Shown piece by piece: positions 1 to 7,026 of a stretch of 64,000 nucleotides of DNA. The translations under genes and the position numbers were made by a program. The DNA comes from Brevundimonas sp. UBA7664 (lineage in GTDB: Bacteria > Pseudomonadota > Alphaproteobacteria > Caulobacterales > Caulobacteraceae): NCBI RefSeq assembly GCF_002483305.1, contig NZ_DLHQ01000007.1, forward strand, positions 1-64,000. Direction: 5' to 3'. Numbering within the stretch: the stretch's first letter is position 1; every line of letters starts with the position of its first letter. The notes below the pieces were generated by a model. That model searched no databases, was not told the origin of the DNA, and saw only the letters and a program-made list of their open reading frames with translations.

Positions 1-23
1 CGGCCGCTCCGCGCCCTCCCTGA

Positions 24-47
24 CTTTCCGGCAGTCCTGCCGGAAAG
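24..47. repeat. Perfect 11-bp inverted repeat
   Basis: CTTTCCGGCAG and its exact reverse complement are separated by two bases, giving a strong hairpin at the window edge. No T-run follows on either strand, so a terminator is possible but not shown. It lies downstream of the leftmost minus-strand genes. Confidence 0.5.
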
Positions 48-134
48 GGCGTCAGCCTGCGCGAAGCGCCAGGCCGCGTCGGGTCGAGAAGGCGAAGCCT
101 TCTGACCGCGGCCCAAAAACATGGTCTTTGAAAA

Positions 135-203
135 TCAGGAAAAGGCCATGAAGATCAGCGCCACGACGGTGACGTCGACGGTGCGGGCGAGGATGGTCAG
201 CAT
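135..203 (-). CDS. Possible 22-residue hydrophobic peptide
   Basis: An ATG opens a 22-codon frame with a single hydrophobic stretch (VTVVALIFMAF) preceded by an Arg and an Asp, ending TGA. It would be a one-pass membrane peptide. It lies downstream of the phaR-linked hypothetical gene on the same strand. No strong ribosome-binding site is seen; the evidence is only the hydrophobic pattern, so it may be chance. Confidence 0.25.
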   Translation of the reverse strand: MLTILARTVDVTVVALIFMAFS

Positions 204-262
204 GGCGGCGGTCCCGAACGAGGCTTGAGAACCTGTCGTTCAGCAAGGACCGTGCCGCGGTT

Positions 263-613
263 TCAGACGTCGGTGTTCTTTGCCTTGCCCGGCTGCGGAC
301 GACGCTCGGCGGCCCCCGAGTGCTCGGTTCCCAGATAGGCCGAGCGGGCCGCGTCCAGCACCGGCGGGCCGCCCTTCAGGCCGCGGCGCTGACCGGTCTG
401 CCCGATCATCTGGGCGGCGAAGACGGCGGCGCCGGGATCGGCGGGCGGGGTCGGGGCAGGTCTTGCCGGGGGCTCGGCAGGCTCGACCGGGAAGTCGACG
501 GGGACGAGGGCCCGCGAGGCCGAACTGCCGCGGCGTTCGGCGGCCCGCCGATCGTCCGCGCGACGGTCCTCGCGGCGCTGGACCGGCCCGACGGGGCGCA
601 CCTCGTCGGTCAT
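263..613 (-). CDS. Conserved hypothetical protein downstream of phaR
   Basis: A 116-residue protein beginning one base after the phaR stop codon, so the two are very probably co-transcribed. The N-terminal third is rich in Arg/Asp, the middle is Pro/Ala-rich and likely disordered, and the C-terminal part (FAAQMIGQTGQRRGLKGG, then a YLGTEHSG segment) looks like a short folded, conserved block. There is no signal peptide, membrane segment or enzyme motif. A role with PhaR in polyhydroxybutyrate control is suggested only by position. Confidence 0.7.
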   Translation of the reverse strand: MTDEVRPVGPVQRREDRRADDRRAAERRGSSASRALVPVDFPVEPAEPPARPAPTPPADPGAAVFAAQMIGQTGQRRGLKGGPPVLDAARSAYLGTEHSGAAERRPQPGKAKNTDV

Positions 614-614
614 G

Positions 615-1214
615 TCAGCCGCCCTTCGACAGCTTGTCGAGCTGGTTGCGCATCTCGTCCATCTGGCGACGCATTTCGGCCAGGGGATCGGCGGCGGAGG
701 GGGCCTTGGGCTCGGCCGCCGCGCCGGCCGCGGGGCCGCCGGGCGTCAGGGCGTTGAAGCCGGGCCACATCTTCATCGCGTCGGTGAACAGCGCCATGTT
801 GCGCTTGACCGCCTCGTCGAGGATGCCCGCGCCGGGCGCGGCGCCGAAGGCCTTGGAGAACTGGCCGCGCATTTGCTCCTGCTGGCGGCTGAAGCTGTCC
901 AGCGACATCTCCAGATAGCTGGGCAGCACGCCCTGCATCTGCCCGCCGTAGAAGCCGATCAGCTGGCGCAGGAACTGGACCGGCAGCAGGGCCTCGCCGC
1001 GGCTCTCTTCCTCGAAGATGATCTGGGTCAGGATCTGGCGGGTCAGGTCGTCATTGGTCTTGGCGTCGAAGACCACGAAATCGGTGCCCTCGCGGACCAT
1101 TTTCGCCAGGTCCTCGAGCGTCACATAGGCGCTGGTGGCGGTGTTGTAGAGCCGCCGGTTGGCGTATTTCTTGATAACGACGGTGTCGCCCGCTCCGGCC
1201 TTCTTGTCCGCCAC
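615..1214 (-). CDS. phaR: Polyhydroxyalkanoate synthesis regulator PhaR
   Basis: A 199-residue PhaR-family DNA-binding repressor. The N-terminal PHB/PHA accumulation regulator domain is plain (KKYANRRLYNT at residues 16-25, then the LEDLAKMVREG and DAKTNDDLTRQIL blocks). A central PHB-accumulation segment is followed by a C-terminal MRRQMDEMRNQLDKL stretch, a probable coiled coil. In the family PhaR represses phasin and PHA genes and is released by binding PHA granules. The start is GTG with a GGGGG tract upstream. The thiolase phaA lies 1 kb away on the opposite strand. Confidence 0.93.
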   Translation of the reverse strand: MADKKAGAGDTVVIKKYANRRLYNTATSAYVTLEDLAKMVREGTDFVVFDAKTNDDLTRQILTQIIFEEESRGEALLPVQFLRQLIGFYGGQMQGVLPSYLEMSLDSFSRQQEQMRGQFSKAFGAAPGAGILDEAVKRNMALFTDAMKMWPGFNALTPGGPAAGAAAEPKAPSAADPLAEMRRQMDEMRNQLDKLSKGG

Positions 1215-1273
1215 GCCAAACCCCCGACCTGTTGCACTGCCGCACTATCCCGCAGTGCGATGCCGCATGCAAA

Positions 1274-1987
1274 TCAGCCCGTGGCGGCCGGGGCCAGGAC
1301 CACGCCGACCAGCACGGCGGCCCAGTGGACGGTGGCGCCGGTGACGACGAAGCCGTGCCAGATGGCGCGACGGAACTTCACATGCGGGCTGATGAACACG
1401 AAGACGCCCGCGGTGTAGATCAGGCCGCCGAGCACCAGCAGGCCGAGGGCGACCGGGTGGACGGTGTCGATCATCGGCTTGAGCGCCAGCACGGCCAGCC
1501 AGCCGAAGCCGATATAGACCGCGCTCCAGAAGGCGTCGGAGATGCGCGGGGCGACCAGTTTGACGGCCACGCCGGCGAGGGCGACGGACCAGACCAGCAG
1601 GGTGAAGCCGATCGCCCAGGCCCCCTCGAACCGCTGGGTGGTGAAGGGGGTGTAGCTGCCGGCGATCATCAGGAAGATCGCCGCCTCGTCCATGCGGCGC
1701 AGGATCGGGCGGGCGGCGCAGGGGCGGGTCTGGTTGTAGACGGTCGAGACGGCCAGCATGGCGATCAGGCACAGGGCGTAGGTGGCCGTAGCCATGACCG
1801 CGCCGACCCCGGCGTAGATGGCGGCCAGCACCGCCAGGACGATGCCGCCCACGGCGGCCAGGGTCAGGCCGACCACATGCACGATCAGGTCGGCGGTCTT
1901 CTCCGCCGGCGTCCGGTAATGCTCGGCCATGTCCAGCTCATCGGGGACGCAGACCTGCACGAAGACGTTCTTCAATCTCTTGAGCAT
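1274..1987 (-). CDS. Haemolysin III / YqfA-type seven-TM membrane protein
   Basis: A 237-residue polytopic inner-membrane protein of the HlyIII family (PAQR-like fold). After a short soluble N-terminus (residues 1-30) there are about seven hydrophobic segments, with family features such as the EKTADLIVHVVG entry, SYTPFTTQ in the middle and a late HGFVV. The ATG at 1987 is chosen because residue 1 precedes the usual MLKRLKNVF-type leader; longer versions would run into antisense sequence of phaA. Biochemical function in bacteria is unclear; true haemolytic activity should not be assumed. Confidence 0.8.
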   Translation of the reverse strand: MLKRLKNVFVQVCVPDELDMAEHYRTPAEKTADLIVHVVGLTLAAVGGIVLAVLAAIYAGVGAVMATATYALCLIAMLAVSTVYNQTRPCAARPILRRMDEAAIFLMIAGSYTPFTTQRFEGAWAIGFTLLVWSVALAGVAVKLVAPRISDAFWSAVYIGFGWLAVLALKPMIDTVHPVALGLLVLGGLIYTAGVFVFISPHVKFRRAIWHGFVVTGATVHWAAVLVGVVLAPAATG

Positions 1988-2206
1988 GGCCCCATCAAGC
2001 CTTTCTCGCTCTTGTTTGTTCCCGCCATCATGCGGGCGGCGGGTGACCATTCGCTGAACGGGGCGGTCAGGCGTGACGAAGGCGGCGGGATGCGGCAGAA
2101 ACGCCACGACTCGTTTCGCGGGGCCTAACGCCCGGTGAGGGCGTAGAGGTTTCGTTTTCCATGGCCCGGACGCTTCCCCGTCCCGGCCGGTACCAGGGGT
2201 CACACC

Positions 2207-3385
2207 ATGTCCATCGAGGTCGTCATCGTCTCCGCCGCGCGCACGCCGGTCGGATCCTTCCTCGGCGGTCTGTCGAGCCTGCCGGCGTCCAAGCTGGGCG
2301 AGGTCGCCATCCGGGCGGCGCTGGAGCGGGCCGGGGTCAAGCCGGAAGAGGTCGACGAGGTCATCCTCGGCCATGTGCTGCAGGCGGCGGCGGGGCAGGG
2401 GCCGGCGCGGCAGGCGGCGATGGGGGCGGGGATCCCGAAGGAGGCGGCGGCCTGGAGCCTGAACCAGATCTGCGGCTCGGGCCTGCGGGCGGTGGCCATC
2501 GCGGCCCAGCAGATCGCCCTGGGCGACGCCCGCATCGTGGTGGCCGGCGGGCAGGAGAGCATGAGCCAGGCGCCGCACGCCCAGGCCCTGCGCACCGGCC
2601 AGAAGATGGGCGACATCAAGCTGGTCGACACCATGATCAGCGACGGCCTGTGGGACGCCTTCAACGGCTACCACATGGGCCAGACGGCCGAGAACGTGGC
2701 GGACAAATTCGGCATCAGCCGGGGCGACCAGGACGCCTTCGCCGTGGCCAGCCAGAACAAGGCCGAGGCGGCGCAGACCGCGGGGCGGTTCGACGACGAG
2801 ATCGCGCCGGTCACCATCAAGGGCCGCAAGGGGGATGTCGTCGTCGACAAGGACGAGTTCATCCGTCACGGGGCCACGCTGGAGGCCATGCAGGGGCTGA
2901 AGCCCGCCTTCACGAAAGAGGGCTCGGTCACGGCGGCCAACGCTTCTGGCCTCAATGACGGGGCGGCGGCCCTGGTGCTGATGAGCGCGGCGGATGCGAA
3001 GGCCCGGGGGCTGGAGCCGCTGGCGCGGATCGTGTCGGCGGCCACGGCAGGGGTCGATCCGGCGGTGATGGGGACCGGGCCGATCCCGGCGTCGCGGAAG
3101 GCGCTGGAGAAGGCCGGCTGGACCGTCGCCGACCTCGATCTGGTCGAGTCCAACGAGGCCTTCGCGGCCCAGAGCCTGTGCGTGCTGCGCGAGCTGGGGC
3201 TCGATCCGGACAAGGTCAATGTCAACGGCGGCGCCATCGCCATCGGCCATCCGATCGGCGCCTCGGGCGCCCGCATCCTGACGACGCTGCTGCATGAGAT
3301 GAAGCGGCGCGGGGCGAAGAAGGGGCTGGCGACGCTGTGCATCGGCGGGGGCATGGGCGTGGCGATGTGCGTCGAGCGCGACTGA
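2207..3385 (+). CDS. phaA: Acetyl-CoA C-acetyltransferase (beta-ketothiolase)
   Basis: A 392-residue thiolase, the usual length for biosynthetic acetoacetyl-CoA thiolases. The acyl-accepting Cys89 sits in NQICGSGLRAV, the GHPIGASGAR box supplies His348, and the C-terminal CIGGGMG gives the catalytic Cys378. It condenses two acetyl-CoA to acetoacetyl-CoA, the first step of PHB synthesis, and can run in reverse. AGGGG lies about ten bases before the ATG. phaR nearby supports a PHB role; no phaB or phaC is in the window, so a general ketothiolase (atoB-like) role remains possible. Confidence 0.93.
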   Translation: MSIEVVIVSAARTPVGSFLGGLSSLPASKLGEVAIRAALERAGVKPEEVDEVILGHVLQAAAGQGPARQAAMGAGIPKEAAAWSLNQICGSGLRAVAIAAQQIALGDARIVVAGGQESMSQAPHAQALRTGQKMGDIKLVDTMISDGLWDAFNGYHMGQTAENVADKFGISRGDQDAFAVASQNKAEAAQTAGRFDDEIAPVTIKGRKGDVVVDKDEFIRHGATLEAMQGLKPAFTKEGSVTAANASGLNDGAAALVLMSAADAKARGLEPLARIVSAATAGVDPAVMGTGPIPASRKALEKAGWTVADLDLVESNEAFAAQSLCVLRELGLDPDKVNVNGGAIAIGHPIGASGARILTTLLHEMKRRGAKKGLATLCIGGGMGVAMCVERD

Positions 3386-3433
3386 GGTCCTTCGCCTTTC
3401 CCCGTTCTATCCGGCCCAGGTTCAGGGGCCGGT

Positions 3434-3607
3434 TGGTTCATCACAAAGGCCACGAAGGGCCACGAAGGACACGAAGGGAGCGGGTCTGTTTCGGCCTCTC
3501 GCGGGCCCTTGCCCGCCTTCGATTTGATGCGTCTCCCTGGCGGGAGCCGCGGGGTCACCGGCCCCTTGGTGTCCTTCGTGGCCCTTCGTGGCCTTGGTGA
3601 TGAACCA
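3434..3607. repeat. 45-bp imperfect inverted repeat built from CACGAAGG units
   Basis: The arm at 3434-3478 matches the reverse complement of 3563-3607 at 43 of 45 positions, with an 84-base spacer. Each arm contains tandem copies of CACGAAGG at 9-10 base intervals. It fills the gap between phaA and the DsbA-like gene (3386-3666), which otherwise shows nothing coding. Transcribed, it would fold into a long hairpin. Confidence 0.85.
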
Positions 3608-3666
3608 GCGGTCTTGAGGCGAGGCGCCGCGGGGCGCCTATATGAGACGCCCCAAGGAGACGCCCC

Positions 3667-4329
3667 ATGCCCCGCACCCTGCACATCGACTTCGTCTCCG
3701 ACATCGTCTGCCCCTGGTGCGTCGTCGGGCTGGGCGGGCTGGAGGCGGCGCTGGAGACGCTGAAGGCCGAGGGGATCACGGCGGAGGTGCATTTCCAGCC
3801 GTTCGAGCTGAACCCGCAGATGCCGCCCGAGGGCGAGAACATCGTCGAACACATCGGCCGCAAATACGGCTCGACCCCCGAACAGTCGGCGGCCAACCGG
3901 GCCATGATCACCGAACGGGCGGCCGAGGCCTGGCCGGGCTTCGCCATGCGGATGGGGCCGGACAGCCGGATCTGGAACACCTTCGACGCCCACCGGCTGC
4001 TGCACTGGGCGGGGACGGTCGGGGCGGCGGAACAGAGGGCGCTGAAGGCGGCGCTGTTCACGGCCCATTTCACCGAGGGCCGGACGATGACGGACGCCGA
4101 TGTGCTGGCCGACGCGGCGGCGGCGGCGGGGCTGGATCGGAACAAGGCGGTCGAGGTGCTGGCCGACGACCTCCATGCCGCCGAGGTGCGGGCGGCGGAG
4201 GCGCTGTGGGTCTCGCGTGGGATCAACGGGGTGCCGGCGGTGGTGGTGGAGGGGAAGTGGCTGATCTCGGGCGGGCAGCCGGCGGGGGTGTTTGAAGAGG
4301 CCCTCAGACAGATGGCCGCCGGGGGCTGA
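3667..4329 (+). CDS. DsbA-family oxidoreductase (FrnE-like)
   Basis: A 220-residue DsbA-like thioredoxin-fold protein with the redox motif C15-PW-C18 directly after the first strand (DIVCPWC) and no signal peptide, so cytoplasmic, as for FrnE/2-hydroxychromene-carboxylate isomerase relatives. A late VPAVVVEGKWLISGG stretch contains the cis-Pro loop typical of the fold. An AAGGAG precedes the ATG. Its last 40 codons recur, slightly diverged, at 5093 and 6251 (see those entries), so its 3' end appears to have been a site of DNA insertion or duplication. Confidence 0.88.
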   Translation: MPRTLHIDFVSDIVCPWCVVGLGGLEAALETLKAEGITAEVHFQPFELNPQMPPEGENIVEHIGRKYGSTPEQSAANRAMITERAAEAWPGFAMRMGPDSRIWNTFDAHRLLHWAGTVGAAEQRALKAALFTAHFTEGRTMTDADVLADAAAAAGLDRNKAVEVLADDLHAAEVRAAEALWVSRGINGVPAVVVEGKWLISGGQPAGVFEEALRQMAAGG

Positions 4330-4337
4330 GCCGGCCC

Positions 4338-4829
4338 TCACGCGCCGGGTCCGGAAACACCGTTCACACCGTTCACATCGTGCGCTTCCTTGCGGACGCA
4401 TTCCATGGCCTCCTCCGCAGCGACCAGCCGGTCGATCTCCCGGGCCTCGGCCGCGAGGAAGGCGAACACCCGGCGCCAGCGCAGGGCCTCGACGGCGTCG
4501 CCGCGCAGGACGGCCCGCATCATCCGCCGGTCGGCGATCCATTCGAGCTCGTGCATCTCGATCTGGTCAAGGTCGCCGGCGACCCTTTCCTCCAGCAGCA
4601 CGCCCTCGTCCCACGGGTCCAGCCGGACCGGCGGCGTCCACGGCTGGTCGGCGCGCCGCCAGCCCTCGCTCGCCGCCCGCTTGCGCAGCGCGGTCAGCCC
4701 GACCCCGTGCCGCCGGCAGCATTCGGGGGCGGAGATCCCGGCCAGATAATCCTCGCGGACCTGGGCCCAGACCTCGTCGGGCGCGGGGCGATGGCCGTTG
4801 GCGGGGCTGGCGGGGGCGCCGTCGGGCAT
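4338..4829 (-). CDS. Hypothetical protein with N-terminal helix-turn-helix-like segment
   Basis: A 163-residue protein. Residues 20-55 (YLAGISAPECCRRHGVG, then ALRKRAASEGW) read like a homeodomain-type HTH as in terminase small subunits and transposon-linked proteins; the rest is helical and acidic, ending in a low-complexity VNGVNGVSG tail. GGAGG precedes the ATG. It is convergent with the DsbA-like gene, nine bases from its stop, and lies between that gene and the second copy of its tail. A role in phage or element biology is possible, but nothing shows it. Confidence 0.6.
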   Translation of the reverse strand: MPDGAPASPANGHRPAPDEVWAQVREDYLAGISAPECCRRHGVGLTALRKRAASEGWRRADQPWTPPVRLDPWDEGVLLEERVAGDLDQIEMHELEWIADRRMMRAVLRGDAVEALRWRRVFAFLAAEAREIDRLVAAEEAMECVRKEAHDVNGVNGVSGPGA

Positions 4830-4900
4830 GGGGTCCTCCCTTGGGGTTCGGGGGGAGTATGGAACGGCGGTACGTCAGATTTGGACGCGGGGGCTCTGAT

Positions 4901-5084
4901 CCCTCTCCCGGCGGGAGAGGGCTTGAGCGCACGAGCGCGAAGCGATCGTTCTTGCGCGAAAGGGTGAGGGGCTAAGGTCGGCCGTCGGCGTAAGCCGTGT
5001 CCCCGACCGTGCGACGGCTTACGCCGACTGGATCAGCCGACCCACATCCGCCCCTGCGGGGCACCTTCTCCCAATGGGAGAAGG
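4901..5084. repeat. Cluster of three perfect palindromes
   Basis: Three hairpins follow one another. At 4901-4921, CCCTCTCCC and GGGAGAGGG flank GGC. At 4984-4998 and 5014-5028 are 15-bp perfect arms (GTCGGCGTAAGCCGT and its complement) with a 15-base loop. At 5064-5084, CCTTCTCCC and GGGAGAAGG flank AAT. The first and third are related. They make up most of the 4830-5092 non-coding stretch and resemble REP-type intergenic elements. Confidence 0.8.
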
Positions 5085-5092
5085 GACCGTGA

Positions 5093-5252
5093 GTGGGTCT
5101 CGCGCGGGATCAACGGCGTGCCCGCCGTGGTGGTGGAGGGGAAGTGGCTGATCTCGGGCGGGCAGCCGGCGGGGGTGTTCGAGGAGGCGTTGCGGGGGAT
5201 GGCGGGGGAGGTGACCGATCCGGGCTTGCCTGCGCACGGATCGCGTCCATAA
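5093..5252 (+). pseudogene. Second copy of the DsbA-like gene 3' end
   Basis: From GTGGGTCT onward this repeats 4206-4329 of the DsbA-like gene. It encodes the same VSRGINGVPAVVVEGK and WLISGGQPAGVFEEAL peptides in frame, then a different end and TAA at 5250. The differences are mostly third-codon changes (cgt/cgc, ggg/ggc, ccg/ccc, ttt/ttc), so this is a diverged allele-like tail, not a fresh copy. There is no upstream part of the gene. Confidence 0.85.
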
Positions 5253-5259
5253 TGCGGGT

Positions 5260-5433
5260 ATGACGCTGAACACGCGCAAATCGGTCGATACGGGGCGCAG
5301 GCTTCTGAAGACCTATGGCTCGTGGGAAAAAGTCCGTGAGGCCAGCCAGCCCGGCAAGCACGGCGTCCTTCTGGTCAAGCCCCGTGATCTTGGCCGGTTG
5401 CATGAGAAGGCCGCGGCGCTGAAGGCCAAGTGA
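5260..5433 (+). CDS. 57-residue basic hypothetical protein
   Basis: A short frame from ATG 5260 to TGA 5433 encodes a 57-residue Lys/Arg-rich protein (MTLNTRKSVDTGRRLLKTYG at the start, LHEKAAALKAK at the end) with no membrane segment. Its stop overlaps the GTG start of the next gene as GTGA, the usual sign of translational coupling, which is the main reason for calling it. Function unknown; it probably works with the membrane protein that follows. Confidence 0.6.
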   Translation: MTLNTRKSVDTGRRLLKTYGSWEKVREASQPGKHGVLLVKPRDLGRLHEKAAALKAK

Positions 5434-6236
5434 CGCCGAGTTTCGGCTTCGTTGTTTCGATCCTGCTTCTCGCGCCCGGATTCGCGGCCTTCGCCGGCTA
5501 TTATTTCGGTGCGCTGAGAGGGCCGGTCCGGCAGGCTCCCGCACCGCCCAACTCCTTCCTCGCGCTGGCGGCGATTACCTTCGGTGCCTTGATCGCCCAT
5601 GCGGTCGCCGCGATCTTGCTGGCGGGCAATGCGGCGTGGTGTTCTGTCGGTCCGTGCGCTTCGGTGCCTTGGGAGCCGAACCTGTATTTGGAACTGCTGC
5701 GCTTCCGCAGCCCGTCGAGCGTGCCGGGGCAGGGCACGGCCGCAGCCCTGCTGGTCTCGCTGGCCGTCGTCACCGTGTTGGGGTTCGGCATCGGCTGGCT
5801 GGCGGCGTGGCGAGCGCAAAAGTCGCTTAGGCTACGGTCTCTGATCTATGGCTGGACGGCGGACCTGGCCTTCTCGGACGCCCTCGTGGTCAGCGCTTTC
5901 GTCGTCTCGGACCTGGGCACCGACGGCAGCTATCTGGGTTATGAGGGCATCGTCCAGGACCTGAAGATCGGCACGGACGGGGAGATCAAGACGATCTCCC
6001 TGTCGGACTGCGACCGGTTCGTGCTGACGGTGAAGCCCGACGGGCTGGAGCGGGTGGCGGTCAGCCGGTCGATGATCCCCTTTGTGATGCTGGAGGCGGC
6101 CAACATCAAGAACATCGCCCTGAACCCCTATTTCGATGTCGAGGCGCTGCTGGCGGGGGACGAAGACCTATCGCCCGAGGAAGAGGCTGCGCTGCTGGAG
6201 GCGGAGACGGCCTTCCCCGACGAGACGAAGGTCTGA
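5430..6236 (+). CDS. DUF6338-like membrane protein
   Basis: A 268-residue protein starting at GTG 5430. Two or three N-terminal membrane segments (about 8-28, 40-70 and 108-128) are followed by a cytoplasmic C-terminal domain (about 150-268) with an SDLGTDGSYLGYEG stretch and an acidic tail. The arrangement fits the DUF6338 family, which I recall as accessory, island-borne membrane proteins; the assignment is from memory of the pattern. It is coupled to the 57-residue gene, and the pair lies between the second and third copies of the DsbA-like 3' end. An anti-phage role is speculative. Confidence 0.55.
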   Translation: MTPSFGFVVSILLLAPGFAAFAGYYFGALRGPVRQAPAPPNSFLALAAITFGALIAHAVAAILLAGNAAWCSVGPCASVPWEPNLYLELLRFRSPSSVPGQGTAAALLVSLAVVTVLGFGIGWLAAWRAQKSLRLRSLIYGWTADLAFSDALVVSAFVVSDLGTDGSYLGYEGIVQDLKIGTDGEIKTISLSDCDRFVLTVKPDGLERVAVSRSMIPFVMLEAANIKNIALNPYFDVEALLAGDEDLSPEEEAALLEAETAFPDETKV

Positions 6237-6250
6237 CCGGACGGCGCCTC

Positions 6251-6311
6251 CTCGGGCGGGCAGCCAGCGGGGGTGTTTGAGGAGGCGTTGCGGGGCATGG
6301 CCAGCGAATAG
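6251..6311 (+). pseudogene. Third copy of the DsbA-like gene 3' end
   Basis: Sixty-one bases starting CTCGGGCGGGCAGCC encode SGGQPAGVFEEALRGMASE and a TAG stop. They match the ends of the intact DsbA-like gene and of the copy at 5093. It follows the DUF6338-like gene by 14 bases. All three tails share a core of about 27 bases with one or two differences, from CTCGGGCGGG to GGGGGTGTT. Confidence 0.8.
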
Positions 6312-6374
6312 CCCCCTCGAAGGGAAAGGAGGTGTGCGCACGGGATCACCGGCGGGTCGACCAAGGTGGGCATG

Positions 6375-6396
6375 GTCGTAGAGCTTACTCTACGAC
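6375..6396 (-). terminator. Hairpin overlapping a stop codon
   Basis: GTCGTAGAG and CTCTACGAC form a perfect 9-bp stem with a 4-base loop. The TAA stop of the minus-strand gene at 6385-6981 lies within the loop and stem edge. It would end that transcript, though no T-run follows, so termination is inferred. Confidence 0.5.
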
Positions 6397-6981
6397 CTCA
6401 AATAGGATTAGCCTGTCGGAGATGCGTTTGGCCGACTCCGCAATGGTCTCTCGTCGGCTGGTGAACCACTCGAGATCGTCAGGGTCGACTGGCGGCCCTT
6501 CCCCGAGCATCTCGTCCTGCAGTTCTCCATAATGCACTCCTAGCCCCCACCGAAGGGCGCTGAATGCGCGCTGAAGTATCAGAACGTCTTTTGCGATCGT
6601 GTAGTCACCGAGGCTCATCACAGAGACCTCTTCCAACTCTGTTTCGATACGAGTCCAAAAATCTGGTTCCCATTTCTCCTCAAGCCAGCCGAAATTCGCC
6701 TGAGCGGCCAAAGCGAGCTCCGCCGCAACATCAACGAGGGCACGTAGTGGGGCAACGCGTTCAAACCTCGCGGCTCGAAGGCTCCGTCGATTGAGTTGGT
6801 CGCTTCGATTATGCTGCCAACCGGCTAGGCCCACAGCTACAAGTATCGCGGCGATGGAGCCGATCGCCTGCACCCATGCTGGCGCGTCCGCTGCTGCGCC
6901 TCCCGGAATGCCACTCAACATAGCCAGAGCGAACAACCAAGCCATACACAGGCCCGCCATCACCCAATCCCAAGCTTTCAT
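6385..6981 (-). CDS. Hypothetical two-TM membrane protein
   Basis: A 198-residue protein with two N-terminal membrane helices (about residues 7-25 and 37-58: LCMAWLFALAMLSG and IGSIAAILVAVGLAGW) followed by a soluble helical domain (60-198). Codon use is visibly less GC-biased than in neighbouring genes, as is that of the next gene, suggesting recent transfer. The arrangement is common among unknown membrane proteins of genomic islands. No enzymatic motif is recognised. Confidence 0.65.
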   Translation of the reverse strand: MKAWDWVMAGLCMAWLFALAMLSGIPGGAAADAPAWVQAIGSIAAILVAVGLAGWQHNRSDQLNRRSLRAARFERVAPLRALVDVAAELALAAQANFGWLEEKWEPDFWTRIETELEEVSVMSLGDYTIAKDVLILQRAFSALRWGLGVHYGELQDEMLGEGPPVDPDDLEWFTSRRETIAESAKRISDRLILFEVVE

Positions 6982-7026
6982 GGGATGATCCGGCCACTTG
7001 AATTGAAGCTGCCTTCAGCGTGTAGG

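Noticed and set aside
52..246. 64-codon minus-strand frame at the window start
   Set aside because: Arg/His-rich translation with no motif; a different frame gives the short hydrophobic peptide listed instead.
1988..3295. Long minus-strand open frame through phaA, continuous with the HlyIII-like gene
   Set aside because: The part opposite phaA shows no protein-like features, whereas phaA has all thiolase motifs; the HlyIII gene has a sensible start at 1987.
4862..4975. Short plus-strand frame over the CCCTCTCCC palindrome
   Set aside because: The translation is only repeat sequence with no ribosome-binding site or motif.
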